The notes below the pieces were generated by a model that saw only the letters and a program-made list of their open reading frames with translations, was not told where the DNA came from and made no database searches. This document shows, piece after piece, positions 33,050-37,471 of a DNA stretch of 37,471 bases. Location: contig CAITYF010000255.1 of NCBI GenBank assembly GCA_903896545.1, positions 1-37,471 on the forward strand. The letters run 5' to 3'. The translations under genes and the position numbers were made by a program. Origin of the DNA: an uncultured Myxococcales bacterium (GTDB lineage Bacteria > Myxococcota_A > UBA9042). Every line of letters begins with the position of its first letter. The first letter of the stretch is position 1.

Positions 33050-34435
33050 ATGGCCGCTCGCATTCTCGCTCTCGCGTTCCTGATCGCTCTCGCGCCGACG
33101 TCTGCGGGCGCCGACGAACCGCCTGTGCCGAGGCTCGTGGTTTTCGAGCTTCAGGTGGTTGGAAAAGTGATTTCTCTCGACACCGGGGCGACTTTGACGG
33201 CGATGGTTCGCCAGCGCATCGTCGGCGCGATTGGTAGCCGCGGAAAGTTGTTGTCAAAAGATAAAGTCATCGAAATTATGCGGCAATCCGGCAAGCCGGC
33301 CGTGGAGTGCACCGGCGAATGCGAGGTGCAGACGGCGCGCGTGGTCGGCGCGGAGTACTCGGTGTCAGGCGAGGTGAGTCCGTTGGGCAGCAATGTCGTG
33401 CTGGTGCTGGATGTGAAGCGGTCCCGCGACGGTGTGACGGTGGCTTCGAAGCGGCTGAAGGCGCCGCCGACTGACTTGGACGACAAGCTGGATGCGACCG
33501 TGGACGCGCTGGCCGCGGAGTGGCTGGCGAGTCTGGGCGACGGCGGCGGGCGGCCGGCAGCGGAGAAGCCAGCCAAGCCGGTGGACCAGCGCCCCCTCCT
33601 GCCGCAAGTCGCATGTCCAAGCGGCACGTCGTGGAACGGCACCGCTTGCTTGGGCACCCTGGCGTGTCCCAACGGCAGCACCTGGGACGGCCAGAAATGC
33701 GTGCTCAAGGCTGAAGTCGTCTGCCCGGAAGGCAGTCGGTTGGACGGCAGCAAGTGCGTGGGGATTGTGCCGTCCAGCGCCCAACCGGGCGATGTCTGTG
33801 AAGGCAAGGCGGGACAGGCAGGCGCGTGCGAGCGGTTGTGCGCCAGCGGGCAGGCGTACGCTTGCGCCAACCTCGGCCTCCTCTGCGAAAACGGCCAAGG
33901 TGTTCCGCAGGACAAAGCGCGCGCGGCAGGCTTCTACAAGCTGGGCTGCGACGGGGGAATTAAGAACGGCTGCGCCAACCTCGGCCACCTCTACGAGAGC
34001 GGCCAAGGCGTTCTGCAGGACAAAGCGCGCGCTGCGGGCCTCTACAATCAGGGCTGCGACGGAGGTAGCGCGTCCGGCTGCGCCAACCTTGCCTTCCTGT
34101 ACAGCACCGGTCAAGGCGTTCTGCAGGACAAGGCCCGCGCGGCAGGCCTGTACAAGCAGGGCTGCGACGGGGGAAACGCGGGCGGCTGCGCCAACCTCGG
34201 CGACCTGTACAGCAGCGGCCAAGGCGTTCCGCAGGACAAAGCGCGCGCGGCAGGCCTCTACAAGCAAGGCTGCGACGGAGGAAGCGCGACCGGCTGCACC
34301 AACCTTGGCGACCTTTACGAGAACGGCCAAGGCGTTCCCCAGGACAAAGCGCGCGCGGCAGGCCTCTACAAGCAGGGCTGCGACGGAGGCTACCAGTGGG
34401 GCTGCGAGCGGCTCAAGGAACTTCAAGCGAAGTAG
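33050..34435 (+). CDS. Secreted protein with CsgG/TolB-like N-domain and Cys-rich Sel1 (Hcp-type) repeats
   Basis: A 461-residue exported protein with a signal peptide ending near S-A-G-A-D-E. Residues 25-160 resemble the periplasmic domain often seen in myxobacterial surface proteins related to CsgG/FlgO/TolB-N (L-V-V-F-E-L, G-x-L-L-S-K-D-K-V-I-E-I-M, V-V-G-A-E-Y-S-V-S-G-E-V). Three C-P-x-G-x-x-W-x-G-x-x-C units follow (about 188-238), then five full and one partial Sel1-like repeats of 36 residues, each with Cys at both ends (G-C-A-N-L-G-x-L-Y...G-C-D-G-G), as in Helicobacter Hcp proteins. Sel1 repeats bind proteins or peptides. The ATG at 33050 is chosen over a TTG at 33020 because it begins the signal peptide. 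Confidence 0.85.
   Translation: MAARILALAFLIALAPTSAGADEPPVPRLVVFELQVVGKVISLDTGATLTAMVRQRIVGAIGSRGKLLSKDKVIEIMRQSGKPAVECTGECEVQTARVVGAEYSVSGEVSPLGSNVVLVLDVKRSRDGVTVASKRLKAPPTDLDDKLDATVDALAAEWLASLGDGGGRPAAEKPAKPVDQRPLLPQVACPSGTSWNGTACLGTLACPNGSTWDGQKCVLKAEVVCPEGSRLDGSKCVGIVPSSAQPGDVCEGKAGQAGACERLCASGQAYACANLGLLCENGQGVPQDKARAAGFYKLGCDGGIKNGCANLGHLYESGQGVLQDKARAAGLYNQGCDGGSASGCANLAFLYSTGQGVLQDKARAAGLYKQGCDGGNAGGCANLGDLYSSGQGVPQDKARAAGLYKQGCDGGSATGCTNLGDLYENGQGVPQDKARAAGLYKQGCDGGYQWGCERLKELQAK
33863..34431 (+). repeat. 108-bp tandem repeats encoding Sel1 units
   Basis: Repeat starts at 33863, 33971, 34079, 34187, 34295 and 34403, spaced exactly 108 bp. Long stretches such as the part encoding A-R-A-A-G-L-Y-K-Q-G-C-D-G-G are almost identical in DNA, so the array looks recent and able to change copy number by slippage or recombination. 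Confidence 0.92.
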
Positions 34436-34752
34436 GGCTGGGGTCGACACCGGCGAACTCCGGCCTTGTCCACCTGTCGAACTCCGTTACCACATCGGAT
34501 TGATCCGCAGAAGCGGACCGACACACGGCCCGCGACCACGCGGCGTATTCGTGTGCGTCAACATCATCGTGATCATTTGACGGTTCCAGCGCTTCCGGCG
34601 GTTCACGCACTGGCGAGGCCAGCCCGCGCGAAGACACGGAGCGGCGACGGCTTCGCGCGGCAGAAAGGAACCCGCTGGCGTCGTTGAGCAACACGGGGCA
34701 CAATCCACCTCACGCGGTGGAACGGCAACGCCGCGATCGCGAAGGAGGCAAT
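34436..34752. other. Intergenic region before the PEGA/TPR gene
   Basis: A 317-bp stretch. A small hairpin TCCGC-agaa-GCGGA lies near 34503-34517. No convincing promoter or terminator is seen. The open frame from 34684 is not counted as coding before 34753 because it lacks signal-peptide or domain character there. Confidence 0.45.
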
Positions 34753-37164
34753 TTGGACCGGACGCTCCGCCACCGCCGCTTCCTCCCGGCTGTTTTCTGC
34801 GCGTTGGTCACGCAGCTCTCGTCCATCGCTGCGGTGGCGCAACAACCTCCGCGGCGCCCAGTGTCGTTTGCCAGCACGCCAAGCGCGGCGGTTTTTGCCA
34901 ATGACGAACTGGTCTGCCTGCACACGCCCTGTTCCGCGAACATTGCCGAGGGTGAAGCGACGATCACGATGGTCGCCGAGGATACGGTGCCGCGCAGCGA
35001 GCGTATCGTCATCCGGGCCACGACCAAGGCGGTGAACTGGCCACTGGAGCGCTATGCGCTGGTCACCCTGCTTTGCGATCCGATGTTGCAGACGCGTGTG
35101 GACAAGAACGAGCGGAACTTCTACGCAAAGAATAGCTGCCCAGCAGTCGACCTGTGCATGCGACCGGGCCAGCACACGCTGGACGTGCAAGGGGCATTTG
35201 GCCGCGTTTCAGCGACGTTCTCCGTGACCGGCGGCGAGCGGCGTTTCGTCGTGCCGCCGGAGTCGAGGCGGGAATGGGCTGCCGCGCGCTTCGAGCCGAC
35301 CGCTGGGTCACCGCCAGGTCCCGTTCCCGCCGCGCCACCGCCGCGGTTTGGTGTCGTCGTGCTGGCGGCGCGCGATCGTTCTGGAAAGCCAGTGCGGGGG
35401 CAGGCCTTCGTGGACGGGACGCCACTGGGAGCGGTTCCCGGTCGCTATGTACTGCCGCTTGGACTATGGCCGTTGATCATCGAACGCGACGGCTACGTGC
35501 CGTGGCGTTACAGAAAGCGGCTTTTTGGCGGCGAAACCGTGACGGTTCAAGCCGATTTGACCACCCTGCGCATGGCGCGTGCGCAGGCGGCAACGCAACG
35601 GCGTGAGGATCGGCGACGGCTCAAAGGCCAGATTCGCCTGCCACCTTGGGAGGGCGACGCCTACGAGAGCCCAGACCCGTGCGAAATCGTGATGACGGAC
35701 TGGACCCACTCGGTGTTGGCCTACCACCCGGAAGAACGAAGGTCACAGCCGCTTGAGGACGCTCTCCGCGCTGCACTTGGTCCAGACCTCGCCGGGCCGT
35801 CCGCGTCTGTGGAGGACCTCGAGGCGTTTCTGGTTCGACAACCGAACGATGCGGCTAGAACACCCTGGGCGCTGTTCCGGTTGGCGCAAGTACAACAGGA
35901 CACTGCGCTCGCCTGGTTCCGCTATCGGACGTTCGTTTACGAGCGGGAAGCCCAACTGTACAGCCGTGGCAAGCGCCTCGATCCGCCCGCCCAGCCGAAA
36001 TTGGAGCTCTCGCAGGCCGTTCAGACCTACCAACGCGCGCGCCAGCCGCTGCCGAGTGCTATGCCCCGGTCGCCAGACTTTCCCGGATCCGCAGCGGCGC
36101 TCCACGCTGAGGCGATGTGCGAATGGCTGACTGACGACTGGGATAAAGCGGGTCTCGCGCTGCGGTCATTGGTTGCCACAGCCCCCGAGTCGATGTGGGC
36201 TGCCGAAGCCTGGACCTGGCTGGGCGAGACACGGAGCAAGCAATGGATTTTTGACGATGCAGTGGAGCACTACCGCAACGGCGCAAGCGTGGCGCTGGCA
36301 CGCGGCGAGGAGGCCACCTACCTGTATGCCTTGCACCGTGTCGGGATCACAAGCCTGCGCCTGAACCGTCCAGTGGAGGCGATTCGCGCGTTCGTCGCAC
36401 TTTTGGACTACGAGGCTGCACACAAAACGTCACTGTCACCCGCCGCGCGCGCAGTTGCCTTTCACGACGAAGCGGTCGACCGATTGGCGGCTGCCCTTGT
36501 CGAGGGTGACTGGGAGGGCGATGGCTGTGACGATTTTGGCGGGGGCGACTACCAACCGCGCTGCTGGACGGCCGATAGGGCCGTGCGAGCGCAACTCTAT
36601 GCGTCGAGCGTCGTTGCGCCGGAACTGCCGCAAGGGCTCGATTGGTCGCGAGGCGCCGACGCGGGGTCGCTGAAGACTGCGCTTGCCGCGCGTGAAGCCG
36701 TGCGCACGTTGCTGGCGGCCCAAGAACGCGCGTACTTGCCCGCAGTCCTGCTTGCGGCAGCGGAGCGCCTGATGGAAGACCAGGCGCCAGCGGAAGTGAG
36801 CCGAATTTGGCTGGAAGCGCTTCTGGCTCGGTATCCGTTGGCGGAGGAGGCGGAGGAGGCGGCGCGCGCGCTGATCGCCGTGCTCGATGCCGAGGCGAGG
36901 CAAACCGCGGCGCTCGACGCCGATTCGGCGTTCGTTGCGGCCGCCAATGCCCCCATGCGCCCGCAAGATGCATCCACGCTGCACGCGGAAACCGCGATTG
37001 CGCATGCTGCCGCGCGCGCGCGGATGACCGAGCGCCAGCGCTATCTCGCGACTTTTGCCGCCGGGTCGCCGTGGCGCCTCAAATGGGGCGCCGATCCAGA
37101 CGTGGCCAAGCGCGTGGAAACCGCGCTTGCGATTTTCCGCCGGGGTGTTGCCGCGCAGCAGTGA
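34753..37164 (+). CDS. Secreted PEGA-domain and TPR-repeat protein
   Basis: An 803-residue exported protein. The TTG start at 34753 is supported by a full AAGGAGG ribosome site at 34742-34748 and gives a clean signal peptide (R-H-R-R-F-L-P-A-V-F-C-A-L...A-V-A-Q-Q). A PEGA-like domain lies at about 34-100 (S-T-P-S-A-A-V-F-A-N-D-E-L-V-C-L-H-T-P-C), a second at about 195-270 (R-G-Q-A-F-V-D-G-T-P-L-G, E-R-D-G-Y-V-P-W-R), and the remaining 500 residues are helical with TPR-like pairs (A-L-F-R-L-A-Q-V, A-W-T-W-L-G-E-T, Y-A-L-H-R-V-G-I). PEGA domains occur in myxobacterial envelope proteins and TPRs mediate protein contacts. A GTG at 34717 is an alternative start. A palindromic terminator-like element lies 210 bases downstream. 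Confidence 0.82.
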   Translation: MDRTLRHRRFLPAVFCALVTQLSSIAAVAQQPPRRPVSFASTPSAAVFANDELVCLHTPCSANIAEGEATITMVAEDTVPRSERIVIRATTKAVNWPLERYALVTLLCDPMLQTRVDKNERNFYAKNSCPAVDLCMRPGQHTLDVQGAFGRVSATFSVTGGERRFVVPPESRREWAAARFEPTAGSPPGPVPAAPPPRFGVVVLAARDRSGKPVRGQAFVDGTPLGAVPGRYVLPLGLWPLIIERDGYVPWRYRKRLFGGETVTVQADLTTLRMARAQAATQRREDRRRLKGQIRLPPWEGDAYESPDPCEIVMTDWTHSVLAYHPEERRSQPLEDALRAALGPDLAGPSASVEDLEAFLVRQPNDAARTPWALFRLAQVQQDTALAWFRYRTFVYEREAQLYSRGKRLDPPAQPKLELSQAVQTYQRARQPLPSAMPRSPDFPGSAAALHAEAMCEWLTDDWDKAGLALRSLVATAPESMWAAEAWTWLGETRSKQWIFDDAVEHYRNGASVALARGEEATYLYALHRVGITSLRLNRPVEAIRAFVALLDYEAAHKTSLSPAARAVAFHDEAVDRLAAALVEGDWEGDGCDDFGGGDYQPRCWTADRAVRAQLYASSVVAPELPQGLDWSRGADAGSLKTALAAREAVRTLLAAQERAYLPAVLLAAAERLMEDQAPAEVSRIWLEALLARYPLAEEAEEAARALIAVLDAEARQTAALDADSAFVAAANAPMRPQDASTLHAETAIAHAAARARMTERQRYLATFAAGSPWRLKWGADPDVAKRVETALAIFRRGVAAQQ

Positions 37165-37374
37165 CCGACGGCGCGACGGCAGCGCGACTGCGGGTTTCGG
37201 GCTGTTTCGGGGGCTTGACTCGTCCCCTGGAAAAGGTGGTAGCTGCGAAGAAGTCGTCACTCTGGCCGGTCTGACGCCGCCAGAACGGCGCGTCAAGCGC
37301 TCTTTCACCCGTGTGTCTGCCGCACTTGACCGCAGCGACGGCTCCGGCATGCTTTCTGTCATGGTCTTGCTTCG

Positions 37375-37424
37375 GCTAGGAGCCTGTCGGAGAACCTCCC
37401 CGACAGGCTCCTAGCTTGAGTTTT
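37375..37424 (+). terminator. 16-bp perfect inverted repeat, probable terminator
   Basis: GCTAGGAGCCTGTCGG (37375-37390) pairs fully with CCGACAGGCTCCTAGC (37400-37415) around a 9-base loop. A TTTT run follows after five bases. The structure could end the PEGA/TPR transcript. The palindromic CTAG at both edges and the GGAGCCTGTCGG text also resemble insertion-sequence ends, so a small mobile remnant is an alternative. Confidence 0.6.
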
Positions 37425-37440
37425 GGGCCAAACGCGCAAG

Positions 37441-37467
37441 AACTGCCTGAAGTGAATTCAGGCAGTT
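37441..37467. repeat. Second inverted repeat at the window edge
   Basis: AACTGCCTGAA (37441-37451) and TTCAGGCAGTT (37457-37467) form an 11-bp stem with a 5-base loop. The window ends 4 bases later, so whether it is a terminator for an incoming convergent gene or the end of a mobile element cannot be seen. Confidence 0.5.
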
Positions 37468-37471
37468 TCAC

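Overview
The window is about 37.5 kb of GC-rich DNA that looks chromosomal and comes from a Gram-negative bacterium, most likely a myxobacterium-like member of the Myxococcota. The clues are many secreted lipoproteins with Asp/Thr-rich linkers, slime-mould-type CTxDxC repeats, MopE-type metal-binding repeats, Cys-rich Sel1 repeats, PEGA/TPR proteins and System II cytochrome c maturation. No rRNA, tRNA, CRISPR array, phage gene or transposase gene was seen.

Bases 1-8140 are mainly metabolic. On the + strand a DUF971 protein is translationally coupled to a small Rieske ferredoxin, with an FNR-type box upstream. On the - strand, in transcription order, come kynB, a 2-aminomuconate-semialdehyde-type dehydrogenase and a RidA-family deaminase (part of the kynurenine / 2-aminomuconate route of tryptophan breakdown), then a GT-C-like membrane protein, then argC and argJ. 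The ArgJ carries a C-terminal remnant of an N-acetylglutamate-kinase-like domain with its middle and its catalytic motifs missing.

Bases 8233-16228 form an electron-transfer block on the + strand: a lipoprotein, resB and ccsA with overlapping reading frames, then a 1188-residue OmcA/MtrC-type decaheme cytochrome lipoprotein. Its ten CxxCH motifs are arranged 5+5, and an N-terminal stalk alternates collagen-like Gly-X-Y blocks with CX13C cysteine hairpins. Two tandem FNR-type boxes (one perfect) lie about 300 bp upstream and a strong intrinsic terminator follows. The Ccs system would attach haem to the cytochrome, which is probably extracellular and used for electron export when oxygen is low. 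No porin partner (MtrB-like) is in the window.

Bases 16255-37471 hold a parvulin-type foldase lipoprotein, a 437-bp gene-free stretch with several strong hairpins, and then a large surface-protein locus. A 1782-residue lipoprotein with about 46 CTxDxC repeats and a DUF2141 protein are on the - strand. Divergently on the + strand are two paralogous Cys-rich lipoproteins, a lipoprotein with ten MopE-type repeats, a lipoprotein joining CX13C hairpins to a receptor-L-domain-like solenoid, a Cys-rich Sel1-repeat protein and a PEGA/TPR protein. Modules are shared between these genes and with the cytochrome stalk, which suggests one family of cell-surface parts reused on different scaffolds. Their function is not known from sequence.
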